DNA of 64,000 bases from Gigaspora margarita (GCA_009809945.1 WTPW01001103.1:64085-128084); one strand, 5' to 3'. Counted from the stretch's first letter, positions 31,190 through 45,021 are shown. The notes: a model not told the origin generated them from the sequence alone. Translations and numbers: made by a program.

Positions 31190-32300
31190 AGATCACAGGT
31201 GTAAATTTTTTACTATGAAATTTTAGTGATTGATATTTATACAGTGCAGGACACTATAAACCAATACCTTTTTATATGTATTTTACAAAAATTGATATAA
31301 CTTAAAAATAAAAAATATTTTAAAAAAATTTTTTAGCCAATTTGTAGCTTTAAGTCTAAGCTACAATTTGGCTAGAAAAGATTTTTATTTTATTTTAATT
31401 TTAAGAAGTTATATCAATTTAAAGTTTACTAAGAAATTGAAAATTTGGCATTTAATATATAAAAAAAAAGAAACTCATATGTAATTTTTAATCAATTACA
31501 ATTGATTCTATTATATTAGCCAATTAGAATTGAGTATTTATTTCAAAATTTGGCATGGGTATTGGTTTATGCTGTCATGTACTGTATAATCAACCCATTT
31601 TCATAGTAAATTGCAACTGTAAGCCCTTTTCAAATGGCTTTTTCAGGGGTTTCATAAAAGGAAATATCTTTGCATGCAAGGTAATGGCAGTTTATTTTTA
31701 TAAGCACTTTTTGATTTTCTAAGTTTAAAGCTAAAAAATAATAAAGCTAAGAAAGATCATGCCTACAAAATAGATGGTTTGTTTCATTTTTATATATATA
31801 ATGTTAGTTTTATTTTGCTTTAAAAACTTTTTTTTAAAAGTTCAACTTACTAAACCTCTTGACAATTATAAATTGCTAGATGTTAAATGAAGTTGCAGGT
31901 AATCATGAGATGTTTAGTAGTTGCAAGCTAATTAATGTGTTTGAATAAGTATTATTAGAATTTAAACAGGTTGAAAAAGAATTATTATTGACTAAGCTAG
32001 TTTTTTAGATAAGTAGCTTTTTAGATATGCAGTATGTTAAATGAAGTAGTTTTTAAATAAGTAGTTTTTTTAGATAAATAATTTTTTTTAAATGAGTAGT
32101 TAGTAGTTTATTTAGGCAAGTAGTTTTTTAGATGTTAGTTTTTAGACAAATAATTTGTAGTCAAGTTAAAACTAAAGCTATTAGATGAGTTGGATCAGAA
32201 CCTTATATTAACAAAAAAAAGAAAGATGAATGTTTAGATAATTGACCATATTAAGAATTGTTTGGATAAAGATATAGTTAAAAAAAATTGTATATGGTTA
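31190..32300 (+). repeat. Dispersed repeat, copy 2
   Basis: Homologous and co-oriented with 5500-6290. It carries an extra 343-bp TA-flanked element (31242-31584). The 3' part again has AGTAGTTTTTTAGATA-type tandem units (about 31990-32150). Confidence 0.75.
31242..31584. mobile_element. Tc1-like palindromic MITE with empty-site proof
   Basis: The ends are CAGTGCAGGACACTATAAAC and, on the minus strand, CAGTACATGACAGCATAAAC. TA flanks both ends (31240-31241 and 31585-31586). The homologous site in copy 1 (near 5565-5572, CATATAATCAGC) has a single TA and no insert. The centre is a long palindrome around AGCCAATTTGTAGCTT. A relative lies at 55064-55414. Confidence 0.88.
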
Positions 32301-33280
32301 ATTTTAATATAATAAACCTGAATACACAATTTAAAATATCATTTATTCTTAATTTATTTAAAAGTATAATTATAAATTTGTTATTGACACATTTCTGCTC
32401 TACTTATTAATTGAGTTACCACAATCAATGTAAATTAAAGCATTTTTTTATTTTTATTATTGTAAAAAATAATAATATAATAAATGTATTTACAATGTGG
32501 TATTCTTATAAAGTGCACTAGCCATTGCCTTTTTTTATTCTAATTCTTACTTCCAAGTAAAAGAATGAACATTTCTAGTAATTGTTGTAGAAGGCAGGAA
32601 TGATGATGATTTTTTGTTGTAGAATAGTATAAACTTTGTGGCTGGATAAGGTTTTGCAATGATGGATAAAATATTTTTATTTGTACTGTAAAAAGTTCTA
32701 TATAAAAATGTGAAAAAAAACTATCACTATATAAATATATAAAAAACTCAAAAGTTCCAAAAGTTCAATATTCAACAGAAATATTGCAATAGAACCCATT
32801 ATTAGTATGAAATATACCCTTATATTTTTTAACCCACGTATGAACAGTAAGTGTGTTAGATTTTTGGCATCTAAGAGATCAAAAACCAAGGTAGTGTAGT
32901 GTTCTTAAGGTACCTATATCTAGAAAAATAGTCTCTATAGATAAATGTTAGTAAACAAAAAAAACAAATTTTATAAAAAAAAATTAAATTAATATGATCT
33001 ACCTATTTATGAAACAGGTTTTTCTGATTTTTATCATTACTTTTATAATGCATTAGCCCTTATTAGATGCATTTTGGTAAAAGCTCTCACTTCAGCGCAT
33101 CTAACAATATACTTTTTATACTGGGTATTTGTAAACTAGAAAAAGATCAAATGAAAGAAAGCAAAATAATTGCATACTTTCAAAGCTGTATTACTTAATA
33201 CAGAGCAGCTTATTTTTATATTTTTTATATTTTCTGATTCATAAAAACTTCAGCTACAGGTTTGTCTTAAAAAGCATTGT
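32301..33280. other. AT-rich spacer, no gene seen
   Basis: No supported gene. The minus-strand frame at 32698-32889 is a hydrophobic low-complexity translation and is not accepted. Confidence 0.4.
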
Positions 33281-33288
33281 GTATTAAA

Positions 33289-33953
33289 CAGTGATACGAG
33301 CTGATCCCAAAGGCTTGGGCTAACCCGACTGAGAAAATTACTCAGGCCGGTCAACCAGGCTGACCATATTATTAAAAAATTTTTAGTTAATCCAAAATTA
33401 CCAACCACATCTATAATATGATCTCCTAACAATAATTTTAGTAATTTTACTGAACAAATTACCATACCTCAAAAAATTCTCATGTTTATATTGGTTGACT
33501 GTCTATCATACCAAAATTTTCTGATATTACATTGACTTAATGCTAGCTAAACCTATGATTAATTTCAACCTAATTCGACAACTTGCCTAAAAGTTCTTGT
33601 AACTTATATCAATGATCTTAGTAACTTACCATTTGGTAATTATCAGCAGTTAAGTCAACTGCAGAATTAAGTCCTTAAAAATTATTTAGTGGCCTGACAA
33701 GAAGTAAAAATAATTAGTCAGTCAGAAAAGCTCTTATTCGTTCATTGAACTATGAAAGATTAATTTGAATTAGCTTATTGATCAACAGACTATTGGTGGT
33801 TTCTAGTAAAATTAAAGCAGATAAAAGGTTGAGAAATAGATTGATTTAAAATCCTAACTTATCTTAGTTGGCCTGACTGGCCCGTGAAGGCATGGGTCAA
33901 CCTTTGGCCTGCCCTCCCACCCGGCCGATGGGCCAGGGTCAGCCATATCACTA
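33289..33953. mobile_element. hAT-like element, 665 bp, perfect 8-bp TSD
   Basis: The left end CAGTGATACGAGCTGATCC mirrors the right end GGGTCAGCCATATCACTA. GTATTAAA is repeated exactly at 33281-33288 and 33954-33961. Same family as 9201-10242. GC-rich subterminal blocks (GGCCGGTCAACC, CCCGGCCGATGGGCC) contrast with the AT-rich middle. No transposase. Confidence 0.87.
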
Positions 33954-34299
33954 GTATTAAAACTAAGGTGTCAGATAAAATTTTCAAAAATGTAAATTTG
34001 TTAATTTGTGTAATTTATGAAAATCATATGATAAAATTTTGGATGTAACAAATTATATGACTGTTATATACACTTTATTCATAATAGTTAGAGTTTAAAT
34101 TGGCACTATTGTCTATATTGTTTTACTGCTCTTCCAATTCAACTGTTACAATATAGAGTATCTATATAAAAATTTATGATTCATAGAAGATTTAAAATTT
34201 TTAGCATGGTTGAATAACATAATTTAATAATGCACAAGATATCAAGCTTTTAATCTTGACCGGCATCATTTAATAAAAAAAATTTAGAATTACAACAAT

Positions 34300-34645
34300 T
34301 ATTATATGTTCTGGGATACTAGAAAATTTTCTCATTTCCTGAATCTTTTTTTTTTAGTCCACTAAATTACCTAACTTCTGGAAACTACACTATTATTTTC
34401 AAATCTTCAGTCTGGAGATAGCAATTAGTTTTGGTGAGTTAGGTAATTTACTGATGAAACAAAAAATTCTGTGAAACAAGAAAATTTTTAGGTGTTCCTG
34501 AATTTATGATGATAGCTGTAAATCCAGATATAATCTGGATTATAAACCAGATAACCAACACATATCCGGATATAAATTCAGAAAATGAAATAGGATATCT
34601 ATCTGGATATCCAGTTTAGTATCCAGATCCAAGCTCTACGAACAG
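34300..34645 (-). repeat. Composite repeat, copy 2
   Basis: The palindrome with TAAATTACCTAACTTCTGG / GAGTTAGGTAATTTACT (34340-34460) and the adjoining ATCCAGAT/ATCTGGAT-rich part (34520-34640) correspond to 29710-30130, with GC-to-AT substitutions throughout. Confidence 0.6.
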
Positions 34646-35244
34646 CAAAATTGACATAGCACAATCTAAAAGTGGGCTGTGCTCAATTTTTATTTTTATT
34701 TTCAATTTTTATATATAATACTAGTGTGATGAGTAGCACATTTACACCACCTATCTTATTTGTTTTTTATTTTTAAATAATTATATTAAAATTTTTTTTA
34801 CATCTATTGCAACATACAAATATATAGTTAAATTTATATAAGTTATATTGAAATTATATATCACTCTAGTTATACTAATATCTGGATATAACAATATCAT
34901 AGTAAAGTCTTTCCATACCAACATTTTTTCAAAATTTTAATAAAAATATTAGTATAACTCACTGTATTGATATTTGAATTTTTTACTAATAATTCAAAAA
35001 TGTCAATATAATCAGAGTAACATATAACTTGATTTTATATTATTTATCATTAAGAATTCTGTTATAAAATTTATAGTATATGCAGTAGTAAAGTTGAATA
35101 GTATCAGATTAACATAATTTTTACTATAATTTGATATAAAAAAATTCTATTATAGAACCCATTATTTAGTGTCTACTGTATGTAGTTAAGGTTAAGTCAT
35201 TGTGTTAAAATTATTATTTCTTTTTGTTTTAGAATTTACTTTCA

Positions 35245-35800
35245 ACCTGTGGGTCAATAGTATAGTGGTTGTACTTCCAGGTCATTACCAGATCAAGCCC
35301 TACTGGAGAACAAAATTTAATAACTATACGAGGTCATGAGATGGATGTGCTGAACTAGGATACTAGGACCACATTTGGCAGTACAGCCACACACAGTCAC
35401 ATTTAAGATTTGTGTAGAACGTTATTAAAGAAGATATGAATACCTCTAGTAGAAATCTGGTTGAATACAGGTTGGACACTTCTAGTGGAATTCCAGTTGA
35501 AGAAAAATTAGAATACTTCCAGTGGAATTCCAGATGTATAAAAGATACTTCTGGTAGAATTCCAGATAAATGGAAAATAAAAAAGAAATCAACCAAATGT
35601 AAGTTGGTTGTGAACAATTTAGAAATAAAAATTTAGGACAATCTGGCTAGCAGATTATGTGAGTTAGAAAACTGCAGACTTGATAATAGGGTCCTATACC
35701 ATGGGCCAGGGACCCAGGACATCAATGATAAACTTAACAAAATCATGTACTCCCACTAGCACAGAAATAGTTTAAAATCTTAATAAATAAAAAAGAGCAC
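35245..35800 (+). mobile_element. Decayed tRNA-derived SINE with internal minisatellite
   Basis: GGGTCAATAGTATAGTGGTT (A-box TAGTATAGTGG) followed by AGATCAAGCCC (degraded B-box), and later ACC.TGGG..AGGGACCCAGGACATC, match the intact SINE at 61263-61814. Four units of about 35-38 bp reading ACTTCYAGTGGAATTCCAG lie between (35436-35575). The tail is an AATAAATAAAAAA tract near 35780-35795. The open frames on both strands across the repeat units are products of the repeat. Confidence 0.7.
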
Positions 35801-35862
35801 CACATGCGCCTCAGATGCAATTCGCATCTGAGATAGTCTAAAAAAAATTTTACTTTCTAATA

Positions 35863-36835
35863 TGGTATACATAGTGATTAAAGTTGAGTTAGTATCAAAA
35901 TTATTGATTTTTGCATAAAAATTTTGTCATAGAACTTACTTTCTATTCTGGTTATCCTAATTATTACAACACTTGGTTAAGGTTGATTGGATTGAATTAA
36001 AATTATCATAATTAGGTTATACAAAGTTGATTTTTCATTTTGCTTTATCTACCAACCCATTTTTTTTCTAACAATTTTTTTTTTTAGATCCCAATTGTAG
36101 AATTTTTTGATTTTTGCTATTATTTTTTTTGCAATTTTTATCTGATATCATCTGAAGGGACCTTAATTATCCAATAGATCTAATAGAAAAAATATAACCA
36201 CTAACCCAAAATTTTAATTTCTTGTTGTGCAAAATTAAAAAGTAACCTTGTATAACCTTAGTTATGAATATTGCATTAAAAAATTTACAGTAAACTAAAA
36301 AAAATAAAAATGTCCAATTAGGGGCTGACCCAAGTTTTCAGACTCTTTGTAATGCAAAACAAAAAATTAATCTATTTTGATTCAAAATTGATTACTAATA
36401 TATATAGTAGTTAAAGTTGAGTTAGTATTGAAATTATTGATTTTCACATAAAAAACTCTGTCACAATCTTACTCCCTATTCCAGTTATCACAATACATGG
36501 GTAAGGTTGATTTTATTGTATTGCAATCATCATGATTAGGTTGCACAAAGTTGCTATTTTGTTTAAAATTACCTGCTGACCCATGTTTTCAATTTTTTGA
36601 ATATTTTTATGTTTTTTTTTTTAGTTCCCAATTGTTCAATTTATGGCATTTGTTTTTTCTGCTATTCTCATCTGGTATCACCCAAAAGATACATTAATTT
36701 TTTGTAATTGTCCATTAGGACTAATAGAAAAAATATGACTGCCAACCCAAATTTTTGATACCTGGTATAAAATTAAAAAGTAACTTTGCATAAACTTAAA
36801 TGTGAATATTATTTTATTAATTTAACATTGGCTAG
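35863..36835. repeat. Imperfect tandem duplication, about 0.53-kb unit
   Basis: Blocks such as TTAAAGTTGAGTTAGTAT, TTATTGATTTT.CA.A and GGTAAGGTTGATT occur once near 35870-36030 and again near 36410-36520. The ATTAGGTT..ACAAAGTTG.TTTT block (36012, 36536) resembles the termini of the foldback at 50282-50660, so this is probably two decayed foldbacks side by side. Confidence 0.6.
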
Positions 36836-37375
36836 AGTTAATGTTAAAATAAGTGTATTTTAGTAATGCCAGTTATTGTTGTGCCATAAGTGCATGTAGC
36901 AATTGTTTATAATTTATTCAAATTATACAAAAGTCACTCAATCACAAATTGTAAAACATAATATAATTTATCCAAATAAAATTAATTATACCAATCAGAT
37001 GCTAGCCATATACCAGAAATGGTGTTTTCTGTAAGTAAAAACAGAGAGTATAGTTTACCAACATGTTCAATAATGTGTGTTCACAAAAATCTTGCATTTG
37101 GTTGGATGCCACAGTTGGCTATAATTTCTAAATATGTAAATATAGATAATTTTGGATTTAAAATTTTGATCAAGAAACCCATTTAAAGTGCTACTATGTG
37201 ACTAAAAGGTAGCAAAAATTTAATGGCTTTGTGAGTTTGAACATTTATACCAGAAATTTATGGACATTTAATGAGTTTGACCATTTATATCAGAACCTTT
37301 TCTATTTTATTTTATGCCATTTCCTTGTGAACTGCACATTTATATTTAGTTTCATTTCAATAATGAAATGCAATA

Positions 37376-37862
37376 CTGTTGAACCTCCCAAAACTGATAA
37401 TCTCAAAATTGATAACCTGTCAAATCTGATAAAAAATTAGTCTACTAAGTCCATTTTCATTATATAAAATTATATTGTTAAGCCTCCAAAATCATTATGC
37501 ATGGTGAACAAATTTTGTATTGGTATTGAAAGGAAAACGTTATAAACTATTTGATATATATAATGGAAATGGACTTGGTAGACTAATTCTTTATCAACTT
37601 TGACAGATTATCAATTTTGAAAGAATCGATTTTGTATTAGTATTGAAAGATTGTTGAATTTGAAAACATTTAAACTATTAGATTTATATAATAGAAATGG
37701 ACTTAGTAGACCAATTCTTTTATTAGATTTGACAGGTTCTGATTTTGAGAGAATTGATTTGAAAGGTTTAATAGTAGTTTATAATGTTTTCAAATTTGAT
37801 AACCTTTCAATAATGATGCAAACTCTGTTCACCATGCATATTGATTATGAGAGGTTCAATAG
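37376..37862. mobile_element. pogo/Tigger-like non-autonomous element, 487 bp
   Basis: The ends are CTGTTGAACCTCCCAAAA and, on the minus strand, CTATTGAACCTCTCATAA. TA flanks both sides (37374-37375 and 37863-37864). The interior contains further inverted copies of the end (GATAATCTCAAAATTGATAA...TTATCAATTTTGAAAG). The 124-codon frame that runs across its right end is not supported as a gene. Confidence 0.75.
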
Positions 37863-38431
37863 TAGTGTGCATTATATAATATTGCACAATGCGATTACAG
37901 TACCTGCACTATTCGCTAACACTCATTTTACCAATAAGCATATTTTACAGATACTAATTTACAGACAAGTATATTTTGTAGACAGTATATTCTACCAGTA
38001 TTTCACCAACCAGTTTTTTTTATAAATTGCACTAACTTTAACACTTATTCTAAGTCTAGTTCTAATAACTATAGCCAGAATTACTTTGTGAAATAAGATG
38101 TCAGCAAAATATACTGCTTTCAAAGTGAACTTGTCTGTATTCTCCAACTTGTGTACCCTGTGAACTGTACTTTACAACAGTTTTGAGGTCAAATTTTCAA
38201 ATTTCATTTAAGTACCTGAATATATACATTTAGGAGTATATTATAAGGATAATAGCATAATTTATTATGTTTTTTTGAGGGCATAAGCATTATAGTATTA
38301 TACTTAGACACCCAGGTATAAACCATAAATTAGAGAAATACCCAGATACATATGTTAGAGAAATACAATAATTGTCTGTTGAATAAACTTATTAGTGAAA
38401 TGAGTGTCATTGAAATGTGATATTTGAAGTT

Positions 38432-38795
38432 GAACTACTATTGCAGCTATAAAGCTAAAAATGAAGGGTTTCTTGCATGCTACTTTAGCCGCAAAGCTAA
38501 AAACAAAAGTCTTGAACTACTACTTCAACTGTGAAACTAAAATAAAGGATTAAAAATTTTTCATTATGGCCATGTGAGTTATAGAATTATGACAAAAGAC
38601 CCTTGAACTGCCCTGCTTTGACTACGAAACCAAAACTAAAAGTTATTGTATTTTCACTATAGCTCGAACCAAAAACAAAGGTCCCTTGAATTGCCACTGC
38701 AGTAATAAAGCCAAAAAAGAGGTCTTTGAGCTACTACAATATTTGTGGAATCAAAAACAAAAATTCTTGCACCAATACTGCAGTGTTGAAGTTTA
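38432..38795. repeat. Degenerate minisatellite, about 40-bp unit
   Basis: Units beginning CTTGAACTACTAC.. and running through GCTGTAAAGC(T/C)AAAA.CAAAGGTC start near 38432, 38471, 38511, 38601, 38689, 38727 and 38766. Two units between 38550 and 38690 are more eroded. It does not encode a continuous frame. Confidence 0.65.
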
Positions 38796-40529
38796 CTTAT
38801 AACACTATTTAATCATTTAATATCATTTTTAACCAAAAGTTATTATACTTAAGATATATTGCTTTTAGCAAAGAAGTTTAGATAAATGCAATAGAGCTAG
38901 CCTTCACTACAAGCCAAGTAATAGCAAAAAGAAAGGTAACCTTCTCTACTAACTAACAGCCTTAAATATTCTTGAATCAACCTTGCCTATCATTGTAACA
39001 TATATTTTCACAAACATATGTTATCAAAATATTTATTAAAAAATACTTGCATTAAACAAGATACAAAAATGATAAATTGAACATGTGATCTAATAAAGTC
39101 ATCTGATTTTGCAATAATAATTGTCCTGTTGACAGGCTCGTTAGTACGATGGGTGGCACTTCGTGCCACCCATGTTGCTCAGTACATTTGGTCGGTGTTG
39201 GCAATTTTTTGCGGCCAATTTTTTTAGCAATTGGTTGGCAAACGGCCAACGGCCAATTGCCTAATATTAAAATTTTGGTCAAAAATTTCTAACTTACACA
39301 ATATTAAAATTTAAAGTTAAGAAGTAAGATTTAAAAGAATCTTAGCTCAAAGTTATATAGTAAATTCATATGTTTATTGCTTGTTACGGTTTTATTATAA
39401 GGTATTAATAAATAAGAAACAAAATTTTAATCTTTATTTTAACAAATAAATAGTAATTGAGGTTTATTAATAAAAAGATTAACGTTAGTACGGATAAAGT
39501 AGATAAAACATGTAATTTTTATATCATAAAATAGACATAAGCCATTCGTGTCAGTGAAGTTTTAAATATACTGCCGCCATGTTCGGGAATCGATCTTTTT
39601 AAAGAAGATCTGCTAATCTGAAATCGAGATCTACTAGAATGCGTAACAAGAAGTTTCATCAAAAAAAGTATAAATAAAACGTAAGTTTGCAAGGTGGGTG
39701 GGTGGGCAGTACTCTAGTAATGGTTTACGAATTCGAAATAGTAAATTTAAATAGAGTAAAGAGTATACAGTAATGTATAGTATAGAGTATATAAAAACGT
39801 AAAGATTTTTTTAGGCTAATTTGGCATGATCTGATTCCTAAAGGAGAGTATACAAGGCAAAGACAGGTTGATATTTGATCAAGTATTTCCACGGTAACTA
39901 AGAAAAAGTTTTATTTATTTTAATTAAAATAATATAAAAAAAAAAAAAAAATCCAAAAAAAAAGGAAAAAACCAAATATGGAAAACAACCATCGTACAGG
40001 AAAAGTACAGAAGTACCGAATTAATGCAAAACAAACTGTATTCTACGTTAATAAAAATAAAAATAAATTTATGCTTGTAGCTTAATATTATAATATATGC
40101 TTTTTTTAAAAAGAAAATTACTTAATTTACACTAGGTGTATATACACACATACTAATTTATTGATTTACGAATTTGCTTAATATATAAATTATAAACGAA
40201 AAATTAGTATAGCTTAAGGTTAGGGTGAGGGTAGCTTTAGGGTTAGAGGAGGTTATAGTTTATACTAAAATTTTGCAAGGAATATTTTTTGTTAGAGCCT
40301 CAAAAGCTATTATATAATCAGGATTTTAAGATATCAATATATGTGTGTACGGTGTACAAATAGTAATCGTCTTTTAAAAAATATATTATTATTTATAAAT
40401 ATTTTTAACTTGCTATATTAATAAGTGTTGTATCACCGTTAATGATACAACCTATCTATTATAATATTTTATTAATTATAGTCATATAACTATCATGTGA
40501 TAATTATATTTAGCAAAAAATAAGGGTTT
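38796..40529. other. Spacer with one stable hairpin
   Basis: No gene is supported. At 39149-39176 there is a GC-rich hairpin: GATGGGTGGCAC, a TTC loop, GTGCCACCCATG. The 76-codon minus frame over it is treated as chance. Downstream is low-complexity AT sequence with a GGTGGGTGGGTGGG run (39693-39706) and an A-tract (39939-39965). Confidence 0.5.
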
Positions 40530-40647
40530 TACAAAGGTATCTATGTGCAGCATCCATTTTGTTATAGATCCTCTCTAAATATACTTTGTGTAAATAACAA
40601 TTTCTATAACAAATTATCATTAATGATATTTTATCTTTCTGGCCGAT

Positions 40648-43600
40648 ATGAAAATTCAATCGTATAATTTGAGATTCATGTTTACAATTATTTTCCTGTT
40701 GAATTTGCTACCAACAGGATTTACGCAAAATACTCAAAATACTTTACAACCTTCATACTTTACCTATCAAGAAAAATCAGTTCAAGCTAATCTTACTGGA
40801 AGCCAGCCTCACATTTTAACAATTGTGCATTATAATGATAATTCGGGTACAGTTGTTGTTCGCATCGGTCGGGCGAATTACTACAATTACGTCACCAATA
40901 ATTATTGTTATGAACAGCGATTATTACTTCGCGTTATTAAAGCAGATGGAAGTGTTATCCCGATGAATTATGAAAATGCTACAGAAATACAAGATATCAA
41001 TTATTGTGCTGTTACTACATTAGCTAAAAATCCCTTAAACATTTATCCATTATTTGACCAATATATTTTGGTAACATATACTCATGCAACTAATACCTCT
41101 GATACTTCAACTTACGTGGATCGTGGGATGGTTTTTCATTGGGATGGAACGATTATAAGGTTTGTTAATAACATATATTTAAAATATTTTAATAATAATA
41201 ATAATTAATTAGCAATTGGCCAGTTTTGGTTTGGTGGGACCGAAGTCCGAGGTTAAAACTTGGAAAATAAGACTATTAGGACATGTGTCCTACCATAGCC
41301 AACTTTAGGCAGATAAAGTGTCTGAGCCGTCTATTCATAATAATTTAATAATGAATTTCTGTACATGATATATGTATCATATTTCATTAAAAATTAATCA
41401 AAAGGATCGCGATTCGTAGTCTCAGTTGTAAAAACGAAAAAAAAAAAATTAATTAGCAATTGATATTTTTTTTTATATTTATTATTATACGACAGTAAAC
41501 TCGAATTTGGTCCATCTTACCTGAGCCCAGGCACAAACTTGAACCTTAATGAATTTGTAATTAATAATATTACTCCTAAAAATGGTTTTTTACGTTTATC
41601 TACGGTTAATGGTAATGAAAAAGATTATTTCAAATGGAGCCAATATGGATAGTACGTTGAGTTTTATGTATTTGTTAATTACGTAAATACGTACACCAAA
41701 CATTTATTTTCTTTTCTTTTTAGCAATGGCAATGGAACATTTTCTTTATTATAGAGTGACACGGTTCACGTTTTACTAGACCCTACCAGCTTGCAAATTA
41801 CTGCAATTGCTACTTTAGATGGCGGATATGCACTGATATATACTAATACGACAAATAGAACTTTTACTTCTGACAACATTTTAGCAGCTCAATTTTCTGC
41901 AAATGCAGGAATATACGCTATAATGTTGGGTTATAATAAAACAAAAACAACCAAAGCTTTATTTTATATCAATTAACAACTCCAAATATAACATTCACTA
42001 GTCTATATTGTTCTGTCGACTTTGTTTTCATTGGCCATTCATGTATCGCATCCGCAAAACATACGCAAACTGCAGCAATACCATCTACTACAACAAACTC
42101 GGTCACCTTTTACGTGAGAATACGTTTCCTTTCCTCCGGAACTATACAGTCGCTTGATCCAATAATTCCTCAAAACAGTGGGAATTTAACGGATGCTAGA
42201 ACACTACCTTTCGGAGGATATGCATTAATAACTGAAGTAATTAATGGACAAAATTATAATTTCACCCTTGATCTTTATGATGAAAAAGACAACTTATCCG
42301 AATATAACTCCCCATTAAAACAAATTGCTGCAAATTTTAATGGCGCATTTGACGTATTACAAAATAATACGCTTTTAGTAGCACTAAATGAAACGACCGC
42401 TTCTTGGCAAATTCTTTTAGTCGATCTGCCTCCACTTTCCCAGTATAATAGTAAATGTTTTTAAATTTAATATTTTGAAATGAATTTTTTTCTTTTTAAT
42501 TCATAAATAATCATAATTGCGATTGTCTCTTTTAGAAATTTATTATGGTAATATGCATGTGAAGGAAGCGTATCCTCCAGCAAACTTCAAGTATCTACCT
42601 TTGAATACCAATATGATCAACATCACATTCGATGTTCCCGTTTCACTCTCGGATGCCAATTTAATTATTTATCAAAAAATTAACAAGGAAGTTATTCTTC
42701 GACAGTTTATTAATTCAACAAATTGTAATAATTGTAATACTTCAGGAGAAGTCATAACACTTAATGTGCTTAGTTGCACATTTAATGATCCAGGTGGTCA
42801 TTATTTTATACAGATGGATAATAATTTTGTAAAGAGCGCCGAATATGACGAGCCCATTTTGGGAATTGATCAAAATATGTGGAATTTTCAGACGAGTATA
42901 TATCATATAGCTCTTTATTGTTTAAAATTACTTATTAATATGATTTCTTCAATAAACTGTTAATGCGAATAGAGAATGTTACTTCAAGTGAAAAGAATAC
43001 GGACAATGTAATTTAAAAGTTTCTATAAATTTATTCATGTATTTAAATACCTATATGTTTAATATTAACTCAAAACCTATGAACAAGTCAGGAGATATCG
43101 GAGGAATACTACGATTAACAAATTCTGGGTCTCAGCATTTTCAAAAATTGAATGATTCAGAAAAACACGATTTTTTCGTCACATTAATTGATCAGCTCAT
43201 ATCTATGATTCCTACAGAGAAAGGCAGATTAAAATCGAATGAACATTATCAACTTAATACATCGAATATTCTTGTATCATTATTTATTCATAAGGCAAAA
43301 GATAATGAAACATTAACTGCTGCAAATATAAAGGATTATTTACATCAATTAATAATAAACAAAGCATTTACGGGTATATTAACAGGCAACGTTACAAAGC
43401 TCTTGGACGAAACTTATGGATTTCAACGATCTCGTAAGACTATTCTGTATTTTTTTTCATAAATTATTTATTATAATATATTTACAAATTTCATATTGTA
43501 GAGGATATAGGAAAAAAATACAGTGCATTAATAATCATCGTGATTATGACTTTTATAATACTCCTCATATTATCTTTTATATTCAGTTTAAAGGTGAATT

Positions 43601-44710
43601 TATTTATTAATTTAGTTTCTTAGAATCGTCACAAATGCTAATAAAACTTTCATTAAAAAGTTAAAATCTAAAAATTTTAAGACAATAATGTCTGCGGCAT
43701 TAAAGATTGGATTAATCATCCCTAATTTTGTTCTTTTAATCCTTTTTGTTGCTCACAATTCCAATGATATACCAGGGCTTCACCTACCAAGGTATTTCTA
43801 CTAAAGAAATTTATTCTTAATAGCATTAAATTAACATTAAGTTATTGTCATCTTTATCTTTTAATTCTCTCAAAAAAAAAAACGAAATAATGATTTGAAG
43901 TGTACTCATCTTGGGCATCCCATTGCTTATAAACTTCTGCTTAGCAATCTATACCATTTACAAGGGAATTAAAGATCCCGTTATTGGTGAAAATTTTAAA
44001 AAATGGATTATTGAATATAGAGGTTTAGTGGCTATGTTTACTATTTTAATAGCTACTGATTATGAATATTTGACGATTTTGAAAGATGTATCTATTTTTA
44101 CTAAGAAATTATACCGATACGAGCGAATTAATACACTTAATATATTTAGCATAATTGACCATATATTTGAGGATGTGATTATATGGGGAGCATTTATTGA
44201 TATTTTTTTTTAGAAACATTCTACAAATCATTATTCTAGCAGTGAGTAAATTTATTATATATTGTTGTGAAGTTACTCTGTTATGAGCAACGTAAATATG
44301 AATAGGGAACGGTAGTGATACTTTCAATTAATTCATTTTTTTGTTTAATTAATATCACTCTTAATATTGCATAACGATAAATAGCTATTTTATTATTATT
44401 CCGTCATCGCAGATGATATTGTCCCACTCCTTTTATTTGTCACATCTTGCCTAAAGATTTTTATGCCAATCCTTAATTATGTGTGCAAAAAAATCACCTT
44501 GATGATTAGTCGGTGAGAATAATTTTATTTTTTCATTTTTAATAATAAATAATTATTCCGATCAAACAAATTCGTTAGGCGGTTAGTATTAATTCTATAA
44601 AATTGATTTTTTTTAAAAAAAAAAATTATATGCAATATCTCTCTAACGCTTTACTATCAATACACGATAAGAGAGTAAGTATTGAGATTCATTTTAAAAT
44701 CATCACTTAA
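40648..44710 (+). pseudogene. Membrane protein, copy B, disrupted
   Basis: Same ten-exon plan as 17621-21695 (exons 40648-41159, 41496-41651, 41724-42450, 42536-42895, 43092-43433, 43502-43593, 43661-43791, 43901-44245, 44413-44512, 44587-44710). There are three lesions. An in-frame TAG lies at 41752-41754 in exon 3, where copy A has CAT. A 1-bp loss occurs near 41938-41955 in exon 3. A 9-T instead of 8-T run at 44203-44211 shifts exon 8. All splice sites are kept. The Cys-rich STxCNxC unit occurs once here against three times in copy A, which explains exon 4 being 54 nt shorter. The signal peptide and helices are still recognisable, so the loss looks recent. Confidence 0.85.
41219..41446 (+). 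mobile_element. tRNA-derived SINE in intron 1 of copy B
   Basis: A 228-bp insert ends in an A-tract. It is bounded by the direct repeat TTAATTAGCAATTG (41205-41218 and 41449-41462; two further A's are ambiguous with the tail). The head contains TGGTTTGGTGG (A-box-like) and GGTTAAAACTT (B-box-like) about 20 bp apart, fitting a tRNA-derived pol III promoter. Copy A has the uninserted site. It differs from the SINE family at 61263. Confidence 0.82.
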
Positions 44711-45021
44711 GAAAACACCATTAAATATTTGCTTCTCAACTCATGGAACTTATCAGTTTGTGAGTATCAAATTTTCATTTATAGAATATGCGTTCAATAA
44801 ACGATCATCATTTTAAAAATGATTTTTATTTATGCGAAATAGTAAGTAAGTAAGAAAATAGTTGATATTAATTTATAAAGCCATTATTCATTAGTATTCA
44901 TCATTGGTTCATACCATTAATTGAATGATTGAAAGGTAACATACTATCTACGTGCTGTGCTTTATCCTTTTGTTAAAAACCAATTATAGTCAAAGGAATT
45001 AATAAATTATATTTCATAAAG

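Noticed and set aside
35363-35636. Open frames on both strands over the GGAATTCCAG repeats
   Set aside because: The repeat unit is near-palindromic and lacks stops on both strands; no evidence of expression or domain.
37651-38025. A 124-codon + strand frame
   Set aside because: It begins inside a pogo-like element and crosses its right terminus; its translation is inverted-repeat sequence plus low complexity, with no domain.
43861-43920. Loss of the exon 8 splice acceptor in membrane copy B (CTTGAG in A, CTTGGG in B)
   Set aside because: An acceptor 15 bp upstream (TTTGAAG) is present in both copies and keeps the same frame, so that AG is not needed.
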